A stretch of DNA of 8,202 nt from Methylophilales bacterium (GTDB taxonomy: Bacteria > Pseudomonadota > Gammaproteobacteria > Burkholderiales > Methylophilaceae), in contig JABMNG010000081.1 in the NCBI GenBank assembly GCA_013205275.1, positions 1 to 8,202 on the forward strand. The letters run 5' to 3'. Position numbers and translations under genes: made by a program. Below are positions 1 to 6,808 of the stretch, in pieces; within the stretch, counting starts at the first letter, position 1; each line of letters begins with the position of its first letter. The notes beneath the pieces are model-generated. The model searched no databases. It was not told where the DNA came from and was given only the letters and a program-made list of their open reading frames with translations.

Positions 1-34
1 AATGTATGGAAGAGCTCACACAATAAATAATCCT

Positions 35-394
35 ATGCTTAAACATTTTTCTTTTATTTTTTTATTTTTTTTACTATTAAACAACAGTCATTCTGAAAGC
101 GGTTCATTAAGCTACCAATGTAAAGGCATTAGTCATTTTGAGATTTTAGGTACTCCTGGAGAAAAAGAGGAGATGAAAGAAGTCACTTACCTTTTCATTA
201 ATGGCTCTCTTCAAGACTTGAACAATATTGAATGTAGTTGGGAGAGCGGCCAAATCTTATGTGAATCAAATTTTCTTAATATTCGTAAACTCATGATCGA
301 TAGAAAGTTATTGACAGTTAATGACTTTATCTCAGGCAACAAAGGATTTGGTCAGTATGCTGAAAAATTTGAAGGCGTTTGCGCTCTCAAATAA
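35..394 (+). CDS. Small secreted or periplasmic protein with four cysteines, unknown function
   Basis: I do not recognise this family. The 119-residue protein starts with a clear signal peptide: a Lys near the N-terminus, a Phe/Leu-rich core at about residues 5-15, then a polar stretch ending in SHS at about residue 20. The mature part of about 99 residues has cysteines at 29, 67, 76 and 116, enough for two disulfides, which suits export to the periplasm or beyond. There are no further membrane segments. I chose the ATG at 35 because it puts the signal peptide at the N-terminus; an in-frame ATG at 2 would add 11 mostly polar residues. Neither start has a clear Shine-Dalgarno. The stop lies 16 bp before the phosphoethanolamine transferase start, so the two are probably co-transcribed, suggesting an envelope role. 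Existence as a gene is fairly sure; function is open. Confidence 0.75.
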   Translation: MLKHFSFIFLFFLLLNNSHSESGSLSYQCKGISHFEILGTPGEKEEMKEVTYLFINGSLQDLNNIECSWESGQILCESNFLNIRKLMIDRKLLTVNDFISGNKGFGQYAEKFEGVCALK

Positions 395-410
395 ATTAAA
401 TATATTAACC

Positions 411-2015
411 ATGCTTAAAATATTTAATAAAGTAAATATCCCAGAGATTAGTCTCATACTTTTAAGTGCCATATTTATCTTCCTGTCGCACAATCAAACC
501 CTTTTAAATAAAATTATTGAGATTTATCCTGTCGCAGATAACCGTATTTTTATTATTTTTCTTGTCATTATTTTTTTTAATATTTCATTTATTGAAGTTA
601 TATTGTTTAGCCTTATCATTCCCACCCGAATATTATTAACTTTTTTATTCTTCATAAGTGCTTCTTTTGGTTATTTTTCTGACCAATATGGAGTGGTATT
701 TGACGACATCATGTTTGTTAATATTTTTCAATCAAATGTATCTGAGTCTCTCGGGTTAGTAAGTCATACCCTACTAATAAATATTATTTTATTTGCAATT
801 ATTCCTTCAACTATTATCTGGAACATTAATGTTATTTACCCAAAAAAATTAAAGGGCTTTATCTATAAACTAATAGCATTGGCGGTTCTCATCATTTTAA
901 TTGTAGTCAGTATATATTTCTCGTCAGCAAATTTTGCATCATTTATTCGGGAGCATAAAGCACTTAAAACATATGCAATACCTAGTTACCCCATTTATTC
1001 ATTATCTAAAATTGTTAAAAAATTCTTAACCTCCCCCCTTTCAACCAAATACAAGCAAATATCTACGAACGTTTCTTTACCAAAGTATGAAGAAGGGTCT
1101 GAATTGGTTGTTCTAATTATTGGGGAAACTGCACGAGCTGATCATTTCTCATTAAATGGATATGACAGACCAACAAACCCATATCTAGGTAAAGTCCCAA
1201 ACCTAATTAGCTATACTAATGTTGAGTCTTGCGGAACAACAACAGCAGTTTCAGTTCCATGTATGTTCTCCTATGAATCCAGTGATAAATTTAATAGAGC
1301 TGAATCTGCACGAACTGAAAATATTCTTGATACCCTTATCAAGGCTAACGTTAATATTTTATGGAGAGATAATAATTCAGACTCAAAACATGTCGCAGAC
1401 AGAGTTACTTATCAAGACTTTAAAACTACCGAACTGAATCCAGTATGCAATCCTGAGTGTCGCGATGAAGGAATGTTGCACGATTTAGATAGCTACATTG
1501 ACAGCAATAAAGGAAATAAACTCATTGTGTTACATCAGATGGGAAGCCATGGACCTGAATACTTCAAACGCTATCCCAAAAAATTTGAGAAATTTACTCC
1601 CGCATGTCAAACCAACGAATTGAATCAATGTACCCGACAGGAGATTATCAATGCTTATGACAATACTATTTTGTATACTGATTACTTCCTTCATAAAACA
1701 ATAAATTTTCTAAAGAGTTATAAGGATAAGTATGAGGTTACATTAATTTATGTCAGCGATCATGGAGAGTCTCTAGGGGAAAATGGTATATATCTTCATG
1801 GTATGCCTAAGAGTATTGCCCCCGCCTCTCAAACCCATATTCCCTTAATTATTTGGGGTGCAGAATCCACTGACGTGGATATACAGAAAACGTTATCACT
1901 AAGAGATTTGCATCATTCACACGATAAATTACCGAATACACTGCTCGAACTATTCGAGGTTACCTCTAATGTTCATGATGATAGCCAGTCAAAATTGATC
2001 TATCGACTTCATTAA
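411..2015 (+). CDS. eptA: Phosphoethanolamine transferase, EptA/MCR family
   Basis: This inner-membrane enzyme family transfers phosphoethanolamine from phosphatidylethanolamine to lipid A on the periplasmic face, lowering surface negative charge and affinity for cationic peptides such as polymyxin. The 534-residue length is normal. Five membrane helices are visible at about 12-27, 44-70, 73-89, 118-138 and 152-170, followed by a sulfatase-like periplasmic domain. Family active-site residues are all present: E239 in GETAR, nucleophile T278 in the CGTTTA segment, H380 in GSHGP, D450-H451 in SDHGES and H463 in LHGMP. Each is offset by about the same amount from its MCR-1 counterpart. Six cysteines sit as three disulfide pairs (274/284, VCNPEC, and one further pair). 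The start at 411 leaves about 12 residues before helix 1, as in MCR-1. Earlier in-frame ATGs at 321 and 357 overlap the upstream gene. There is no clear Shine-Dalgarno. The family is near certain; the exact acceptor (lipid A phosphate or another glycan) is not shown. Confidence 0.95.
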   Translation: MLKIFNKVNIPEISLILLSAIFIFLSHNQTLLNKIIEIYPVADNRIFIIFLVIIFFNISFIEVILFSLIIPTRILLTFLFFISASFGYFSDQYGVVFDDIMFVNIFQSNVSESLGLVSHTLLINIILFAIIPSTIIWNINVIYPKKLKGFIYKLIALAVLIILIVVSIYFSSANFASFIREHKALKTYAIPSYPIYSLSKIVKKFLTSPLSTKYKQISTNVSLPKYEEGSELVVLIIGETARADHFSLNGYDRPTNPYLGKVPNLISYTNVESCGTTTAVSVPCMFSYESSDKFNRAESARTENILDTLIKANVNILWRDNNSDSKHVADRVTYQDFKTTELNPVCNPECRDEGMLHDLDSYIDSNKGNKLIVLHQMGSHGPEYFKRYPKKFEKFTPACQTNELNQCTRQEIINAYDNTILYTDYFLHKTINFLKSYKDKYEVTLIYVSDHGESLGENGIYLHGMPKSIAPASQTHIPLIIWGAESTDVDIQKTLSLRDLHHSHDKLPNTLLELFEVTSNVHDDSQSKLIYRLH

Positions 2016-2017
2016 CT

Positions 2018-2698
2018 ATGAGCCCGACTCAAAGGAAACTTATTGTAACGTTTTCCATTCATTCACTTCTCGCTGTAATACTATTAATTATAATTCAGCT
2101 CTCTGATTTTGATGTATGGGTCTCGAATCAATTCTTCATTCCAGAATCCAACCAGTTTTTACTCCAAAAGTATGCCAATGTTGGCACTCACTTCCATGAC
2201 TTGAGTAAGATTTTTTTTATATTTATCGGCATGATTTTCTGGTACATCTCCTTAACTCATTTTTTTAAAAAAGAATGGTTTATAAAAAAATCTACCTTGA
2301 AGAAAATTAATTTTATTTCAATAATGTCGATTCTTATTCCCATTATTATTCTTGTTATTCGAGATACCTCACTGAGTCATTGCCCACGAGACCTCACTAT
2401 ATTCGGCGGTTATTACGAATATTTTAAATTATTGAATATTGGAGCATCGGGTTTGACTCCTGGTCACTGCAATCCCTCTTCCCATGCTGCATCTTTTGTT
2501 TGGTTGTTAGCAGTTCCTTGGGTCTTTACGTCTGGGGTTATACGTCTCAGATATTATCTACTTACCTTGCTCTTTGCCATCCTAATGAGTAGCGTTCAAA
2601 TATCCAGAGGCGCCCACTTTTTAAGTCATATTCTTTGGTCGGCATGGATTGCAAGCCTTATTATTACTTTATGTTATGACATTTACTTCAGGGAATAA
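2018..2698 (+). CDS. PAP2-family membrane phosphatase, lipid phosphatase type
   Basis: This is a 226-residue integral membrane protein of the PAP2 (type 2 phosphatidic acid phosphatase) superfamily. Hydrophobic segments lie at about 13-27, 64-82, 97-114, 158-172, 178-194 and 202-219. Phosphatase motifs can be placed: C1 around R115 to R124 (RDTSLSHCPRDL), C2 as PSSH at 153-156, and C3 as SRGAHFLSH at 196-204 with the likely nucleophile H204. C2 and C3 deviate slightly from the textbook forms, but the CPRDL, FGG and SRGAHF elements look like the subfamily often found beside phosphoethanolamine transferases. It starts 2 bp after the eptA stop with no visible Shine-Dalgarno, which implies translational coupling. 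Likely substrates are periplasmic-face phospholipid or isoprenoid phosphates, or a lipid A phosphate as in LpxE. The context favours lipid A or the fate of the transferase products, but the substrate is inferred. Confidence 0.88.
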   Translation: MSPTQRKLIVTFSIHSLLAVILLIIIQLSDFDVWVSNQFFIPESNQFLLQKYANVGTHFHDLSKIFFIFIGMIFWYISLTHFFKKEWFIKKSTLKKINFISIMSILIPIIILVIRDTSLSHCPRDLTIFGGYYEYFKLLNIGASGLTPGHCNPSSHAASFVWLLAVPWVFTSGVIRLRYYLLTLLFAILMSSVQISRGAHFLSHILWSAWIASLIITLCYDIYFRE

Positions 2699-2717
2699 AT
2701 TATTTTATTTTTCACAA

Positions 2718-2739
2718 AACCTAAAACTATTATTAGGTT
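2718..2739. repeat. Short inverted repeat after the PAP2 gene
   Basis: AACCTAA at 2718-2724 and TTAGGTT at 2733-2739 form a perfect 7-bp stem with an 8-nt loop in the 94-bp gap between the PAP2 and GIY-YIG genes. The stem is AT-rich and no T-run follows on the plus strand, so as an intrinsic terminator it would be weak. It may be chance, a weak terminator or a protein binding site. Confidence 0.25.
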
Positions 2740-2792
2740 AGATAATAAGAATTTTCTATGGTTAGATTACGATACATATTAAACTGATAGAT

Positions 2793-3089
2793 ATGGCTAA
2801 CTACAATGTCAGTGGATTACAAACCTTGGCTGAACTAGCTTCGCTAGACAATCAACCATGGTATGTTTACATTATCATGTGCAAGGATAAAACTCTGTAT
2901 ACCGGTATTACTATTAATATTGAAAAACGGTTACTTGACCATGAAAATTCGCGTGGCGCCAAATACACAAAAAATCGTGGTCCTTTTACTCTAATATACA
3001 GCGAGAAATCGCTAAATAGAGCTGAGGCTAGTCAAAGGGAGTATCAGATTAAGAAAATGACTAGAGCGCAAAAATTATCTCTCTATTAA
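2793..3089 (+). CDS. Small GIY-YIG nuclease-domain protein (UPF0213/YhbQ type)
   Basis: This 98-residue protein consists almost entirely of a GIY-YIG domain. The first motif is VYI at 25-27, the second YTG at 36-38, followed by the conserved Arg and His (R46 and H50 in EKRLLDH) and the catalytic-type Glu (E83 in QREYQIKK). Domain size and order match the stand-alone UPF0213 family (E. coli YhbQ), whose members are small DNA-acting proteins with poorly defined roles. The stretch before the domain is 22 residues, longer than usual. The ATG at 2793 has a poor ribosome binding site, while an in-frame TTG at 2826 lies 9 nt after GTGGA and would give a more typical length; I kept the ATG. The exporter gene starts 28 bp downstream, so the two may share a transcript, though no functional link is obvious. 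Confidence 0.85.
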   Translation: MANYNVSGLQTLAELASLDNQPWYVYIIMCKDKTLYTGITINIEKRLLDHENSRGAKYTKNRGPFTLIYSEKSLNRAEASQREYQIKKMTRAQKLSLY

Positions 3090-3117
3090 ATACTAATTAA
3101 CTCAAGGCACCTCCACT

Positions 3118-4941
3118 ATGTTTGAATGGTTCGAAAGGCGAATTGACCCTTTCCCAAAAGAAATGATCATGACTCCTTCTACGTCATTTTTTTCATTTGC
3201 TTGGACTTGTGCAAAGGGTCTGAGAAAGTACATTTTTGGAATGAGTTTATTTACAGCAATAATAGCTAGTTTCGAAGCCCTGCTTTATGCAGTTTTAGGT
3301 CATTTAATTGATATTATGACCCTCCAGGGACCAGCTGATTTTATTGTAAATAATAGATTTTTTTTATTCACCTTAGGCTTTATTCTTCTCTGTAGCACAT
3401 TATTTGTTGCCGCACAGAGCCTCTTAAAACACCAAGCTTTAGCTGGCTCCTTTCCAATGCGATTGAGATGGAATTTTCACCGTCTTTTATTAAATCAAAG
3501 TCTTGATTTTTATAACAATGAATTCTCAGGAAGAATTGCAACTAAAGTAATGCAAACGGCTTTAGCTGTCCGAGATATGTGGTTCATTCTTACTGATATC
3601 CTAACTTATGTTGTTGTCTATTTTGTCACTATGCTTGTAGTTGTTGGGGCACTAAATACTACCTTAATGATTCCATTTTTAATTTGGTTGATTTTATATT
3701 TAATAAACTTAATTTATTTCATTCCAAAACTTGCTCAACTCTCCAAAGATCAGGCCGATGCTCGCTCTCTCATGACTGGAAGAATCACTGATGCTTATAC
3801 CAACATTAATGTTGTTAAATTATTTTCACATGCGGGTAGGGAATCAGGTTATGTCCGGCATTCGATGTTGTCATTTCTTGATACCGTAAATTTACAAATG
3901 CGAAGGGTGTCAGCGATCGAGATGATTAATCATTTATTAAGCATGTTATTGGTTATTGGGGCCTCAAGCATGGCTATCTGGCTATGGTCTAATGAGATTA
4001 TTGGCATTGGTGTTGTTGCAACAGCTTGCGCTATGTCATTGAGGTTAAGTGGAATTTCTCACTGGGTTATGTGGGAAATGACAGCATTATATGAGCAAAT
4101 TGGTACGGCTCAAGATGGTTTAAATATGCTCTCAAAACAACAAACGATTAATGACTCTTCTGACGCAAAAATATTAACAATTAATAAAGCCTCAATAACA
4201 TTCAAGAATGTACATTTCTCCTACCAAAATCCTTTGCCTTTATTCTCTAATTTCAATCTCGATATTACACATGGTGAAAAAGTTGGATTAGTTGGAAGAT
4301 CAGGTTCCGGAAAATCAACTTTGGTTAATTTGCTTTTAAGATTTTATGAGCCCAATCAAGGAGAAATATTAATTGATAATAACAATATTAATTCTGTAAC
4401 GCAGAATAGTTTAAGGAAACATATTGCGATGGTGACACAGGACACCTCTCTTCTGCATAGATCAATTAAGGAAAATATTGCATACAGTAAGCCGAATGCC
4501 TCGGATCAGGAAATTATTTCAGCTGCGAAGAAAGCCCAAGCGCACGAATTTATTATGTCTTTACGTGATCAATATGGAAATACAGGGTATGACTCTCTGG
4601 TAGGTGAGCGAGGCGTTAAACTTTCCGGCGGTCAAAGACAGCGAGTTTCGATTGCCAGGGTCATTTTAAAGAATGCCCCCGTCCTCCTTCTTGATGAGGC
4701 AACAAGTGCCTTAGATTCAGAAATTGAACAGATTATACAAACTAGCCTTGATACTGTTATGAAAGGTAAAACTGTCATCGCAATAGCACATCGTTTATCT
4801 ACCATCGCAGTAATGGATCGATTAATCGTCATCGATAATGGAAAAATTATTGAACAAGGCTCGCATCAGAATCTTGTTAAGAATAAAGGATTATATTATG
4901 AGCTTTGGAAGCGCCAGAGCGGTGGATTCATTGCAGAGTAA
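3118..4941 (+). CDS. ABC exporter with fused permease and ATPase domains (MsbA/MdlB-like)
   Basis: This 607-residue half-transporter would work as a homodimer in the inner membrane, with ATP hydrolysis driving export of an unidentified substrate. The N-terminal domain has six helices at about 38-60, 81-100, 157-178, 182-203, 268-290 and 294-312. The C-terminal ATPase domain is complete: Walker A GRSGSGKST at 393-401 (K399), Q-loop Q441, signature LSGGQ at 502-506, Walker B ending D526 with catalytic E527, and H-loop H558. All catalytic residues are intact. The N-terminal FEWFERRIDPFP element is typical of a proteobacterial exporter group, which supports the ATG at 3118; AAGG at 3104-3107 precedes it by 10 nt. 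It resembles the lipid/multidrug exporters MsbA and MdlB, but sequence alone does not fix the substrate. It ends 23 bp before the end of the convergent minus-strand gene, with no obvious hairpin terminator between. Confidence 0.93.
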   Translation: MFEWFERRIDPFPKEMIMTPSTSFFSFAWTCAKGLRKYIFGMSLFTAIIASFEALLYAVLGHLIDIMTLQGPADFIVNNRFFLFTLGFILLCSTLFVAAQSLLKHQALAGSFPMRLRWNFHRLLLNQSLDFYNNEFSGRIATKVMQTALAVRDMWFILTDILTYVVVYFVTMLVVVGALNTTLMIPFLIWLILYLINLIYFIPKLAQLSKDQADARSLMTGRITDAYTNINVVKLFSHAGRESGYVRHSMLSFLDTVNLQMRRVSAIEMINHLLSMLLVIGASSMAIWLWSNEIIGIGVVATACAMSLRLSGISHWVMWEMTALYEQIGTAQDGLNMLSKQQTINDSSDAKILTINKASITFKNVHFSYQNPLPLFSNFNLDITHGEKVGLVGRSGSGKSTLVNLLLRFYEPNQGEILIDNNNINSVTQNSLRKHIAMVTQDTSLLHRSIKENIAYSKPNASDQEIISAAKKAQAHEFIMSLRDQYGNTGYDSLVGERGVKLSGGQRQRVSIARVILKNAPVLLLDEATSALDSEIEQIIQTSLDTVMKGKTVIAIAHRLSTIAVMDRLIVIDNGKIIEQGSHQNLVKNKGLYYELWKRQSGGFIAE

Positions 4942-4964
4942 TAAAGAATATAGTTGTACCATTT

Positions 4965-5354
4965 TTAGCCTTCATCGCCACAAATTGTCTTAAATACGTT
5001 TGTCGATGAAGAATCTTCAGCCTTATTAAATTTAATCCAATCCTGGCTGGAGCTCGCTTGAGAAATAATTGTCCCTTCAGCCATATTCTTTGAGTACGAA
5101 ATAATATGAACAACTCTGCGTTGAATTTCTAGGCAGTTATATTCTGTTAGGACCTTGGCAGAATAAACATTAGTATAAATTGGGGTTGAAAAATTCATCA
5201 ATGACCATATTCTGAATACTGGATAATTAACCTGAACAGTTTCATTGTCATAATATAATGTCATCTTCCCATCAGAGCTGGGGTATCCACCCTCCCATTT
5301 AGAAAAAGCAGTGTGTGATATAAATAATATTAGAATAGAAAAAAACTTAGTCAT
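4965..5354 (-). CDS. Secreted Adhesin_E-like (surface-adhesin protein E) protein
   Basis: This 129-residue protein has a signal peptide (Lys at 3, hydrophobic core at about 5-14, likely cleavage after the AFS at about 16-18). The mature domain of about 110 residues matches the pattern I associate with the Adhesin_E family: a YYD element at 34-36, a Val-rich strand leading to W50, then C74 followed by RR at 79-80, Y87, G94, W106, and a final Cys (C125) near the C-terminus. C74 and C125 would form the family's single disulfide. Members are small periplasmic or surface proteins. Haemophilus protein E is an adhesin, but most members have no known function, so adhesion is not implied here. The start at 5354 is supported by AAGGG 9 nt upstream. 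It converges on the ABC exporter and diverges from rhlE. The family call is from memory of the motif pattern and moderately sure. Confidence 0.75.
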   Translation of the reverse strand: MTKFFSILILFISHTAFSKWEGGYPSSDGKMTLYYDNETVQVNYPVFRIWSLMNFSTPIYTNVYSAKVLTEYNCLEIQRRVVHIISYSKNMAEGTIISQASSSQDWIKFNKAEDSSSTNVFKTICGDEG

Positions 5355-5363
5355 GCTAGTAAT

Positions 5364-5368
5364 CCCTT
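5364..5368 (-). promoter_or_regulatory. Ribosome binding site of the Adhesin_E-like gene
   Basis: Read on the minus strand this is AAGGG, 9 nt before the ATG at 5354-5352. It supports that start, which also begins the signal peptide. Confidence 0.7.
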
Positions 5369-5383
5369 TAAAGTCGTTATGAC

Positions 5384-5412
5384 ATCATATCGAATTTTTT
5401 TATATATTTCAG
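5384..5412 (-). promoter_or_regulatory. Candidate sigma-70 promoter for the Adhesin_E-like gene
   Basis: On the minus strand CTGAAA (5412-5407, 4 of 6 to TTGACA) is separated by 17 nt from TATGAT (5389-5384, 5 of 6 to TATAAT). Transcription would start near 5377, giving a leader of about 23 nt that includes the ribosome binding site. Spacing and position are good, but AT-rich DNA gives such matches easily. Confidence 0.4.
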
Positions 5413-5426
5413 TGAAAATTATAAAT

Positions 5427-5454
5427 TTGCTTTATTTTTATAACCCTATATACT
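5427..5454 (+). promoter_or_regulatory. Candidate sigma-70 promoter for rhlE
   Basis: TTGCTT (5427-5432, 3 of 6 to TTGACA) is followed after 16 nt by TATACT (5449-5454, 5 of 6 to TATAAT). The start would be near 5461, leaving an untranslated leader of about 67 nt before the TTG start. A perfect TTGACA at 5470-5475 has no convincing -10 at 16-18 nt, so I prefer this pair. Confidence 0.35.
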
Positions 5455-5516
5455 TCGCACTCGCAAAGATTGACATTGAAATTTATATTGCCAGTCTTTA
5501 TCCATTGACTCAATAT

Positions 5517-5521
5517 AAGGA
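5517..5521 (+). promoter_or_regulatory. Ribosome binding site that fixes the rhlE TTG start
   Basis: AAGGA lies 6 nt before the TTG at 5528. Because the start codon is not ATG, this site and the conserved N-terminus decide the gene start. Confidence 0.75.
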
Positions 5522-5527
5522 ATTACA

Positions 5528-6808
5528 TTGTCATTTCAAACTCTAGGTTTAGAGCCTGCTATTGTTAAAGCAATTACTGAAGCCGGCTATACAGAAGCAA
5601 CCCCCATTCAATTAAAAGCTATTCCAGAAGTCATGCTAGGAAAACATGTCTTAGCCTCTGCACAAACTGGGACAGGGAAAACAGCAGCATTTGTCTTACC
5701 AATTTTAAATCAATTAGCTAAAGAAAAAAATCCTGGGCGAGGACCACGCGTTCTAATTGTAAGCCCTACAAGAGAATTAGCGAATCAGATCACTGACAGC
5801 ATTAAAAAATATGCTCGTTACCTTCAAATTAACTCAGTAACTGTAACTGGTGGGATGTCATATAATTTACAAAATAAGTTATTATCGAAGCCTCTGGATA
5901 TCCTAATCGCAACCCCTGGACGCTTATTGGATTTATTTCAACAAGGAAAAATCAAGCTCAAAGATACACAGGTAATGGTGCTAGATGAGGCAGATCGTAT
6001 GCTAGACATGGGATTTATTCCAGATATTCGTAAAATTTACAACGCCACGTCTAAGCAACAACAAATGTTAATGTTCTCTGCTACATTTGATGATTCAATC
6101 GCAAAGATAGCGCATGAATTTCTCAAAGAGCCTATTACAATAGCCATTAAGCCAGAAACAAAGGGCCATATTAATATTCAACAATCACTTTACTTTGTTG
6201 ACAACCAAATTCATAAACAAAAGCTTCTAAACCACTTCATTGCTGATGCAGAAATGGACCAAGCGATTATTTTTACCTCGACTAAGAGGAATGCGGATGT
6301 ACTAGCAGACCAGTTGTATCACTCTGATATTAAAACTGCTGCTCTTCATGGAGACATGTCTCAGGGAGCTAGGACCAAAACAATTAATCGCTTCAAGCGT
6401 AATGAAATTAAAGTTTTGGTTGCAACGGACTTAGCTTCTCGCGGTATTGACGTAAAGAACATCACCCACGTCATTAACTATGATTTACCTCGTTTTGCTG
6501 AAGACTATATTCATAGAATTGGAAGAACCGGCCGTGCCAACAAAAAAGGTTTAGCAGTGAGTCTTGTTAGCCCTACTGATCGTGAATTTCTGAGAAAAAT
6601 TGAGCGCTTCACCGACTTAAGAATTGAAATTAAAACTGTTCCTGGACTTGAGCCTACTAAAATGGCATCCGAACCAGCTGCAAAAAGAAAAGGTAGGGGC
6701 GAAAATAGGGGTAGTAAACCTTTTAATAAGTCTGGTAAGACTTTTAAAAATCAAACTAACGCTAAAAAAAGAATGGGCCGAAAAGCAGGCCAACCATTTG
6801 CTGCTTAA
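5528..6808 (+). CDS. rhlE: DEAD-box ATP-dependent RNA helicase, RhlE type
   Basis: This 426-residue protein would unwind short RNA duplexes using ATP in the cytoplasm; RhlE-type enzymes take part in ribosome assembly, RNA turnover and often cold growth. All helicase motifs are present: Q motif with TPIQ at 25-28, motif I AQTGTGKT at 45-52, Ia PTREL at 80-84, Ib TPGR at 129-132, II DEAD at 153-156, III SAT at 184-186, V ATDLASRGID at 299-308 and VI HRIGRTGR at 329-336. The tail from about residue 383 is Lys/Arg/Gly/Asn-rich and probably disordered and RNA-binding. The start is TTG: translation begins MSFQTLGL, the usual N-terminus of this group (MSFxxLGL), with AAGGA 6 nt upstream. The stop TAA overlaps the stop of the convergent gene within TTAA. 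RhlE is the closest match; SrmB or DeaD are less likely given the short C-terminus. Confidence 0.93.
   Translation: MSFQTLGLEPAIVKAITEAGYTEATPIQLKAIPEVMLGKHVLASAQTGTGKTAAFVLPILNQLAKEKNPGRGPRVLIVSPTRELANQITDSIKKYARYLQINSVTVTGGMSYNLQNKLLSKPLDILIATPGRLLDLFQQGKIKLKDTQVMVLDEADRMLDMGFIPDIRKIYNATSKQQQMLMFSATFDDSIAKIAHEFLKEPITIAIKPETKGHINIQQSLYFVDNQIHKQKLLNHFIADAEMDQAIIFTSTKRNADVLADQLYHSDIKTAALHGDMSQGARTKTINRFKRNEIKVLVATDLASRGIDVKNITHVINYDLPRFAEDYIHRIGRTGRANKKGLAVSLVSPTDREFLRKIERFTDLRIEIKTVPGLEPTKMASEPAAKRKGRGENRGSKPFNKSGKTFKNQTNAKKRMGRKAGQPFAA

Noticed and set aside
1219..1437. Plus-strand open frame of 72 codons inside eptA
   Set aside because: It lies wholly within the conserved catalytic region of eptA in another frame and its translation has no protein-like features.
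411..2698. Acquired mobile colistin-resistance cassette
   Set aside because: No transposase, inverted repeats or target duplications are visible, and base composition matches the rest of the window, so it looks native.
4632..4832. Minus-strand open frame of 66 codons
   Set aside because: It is the complement of the ATPase signature and Walker B region of the ABC exporter; conservation there belongs to the exporter.
4928..5113. Minus-strand open frame of 61 codons
   Set aside because: It overlaps the Adhesin_E-like gene on the same strand in another frame and the end of the exporter; the other frame has a signal peptide and ribosome binding site.
5470..5475. Perfect TTGACA hexamer upstream of rhlE
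   Set aside because: No acceptable -10 hexamer lies 16-18 nt downstream; the TTGCTT/TATACT pair upstream is better.
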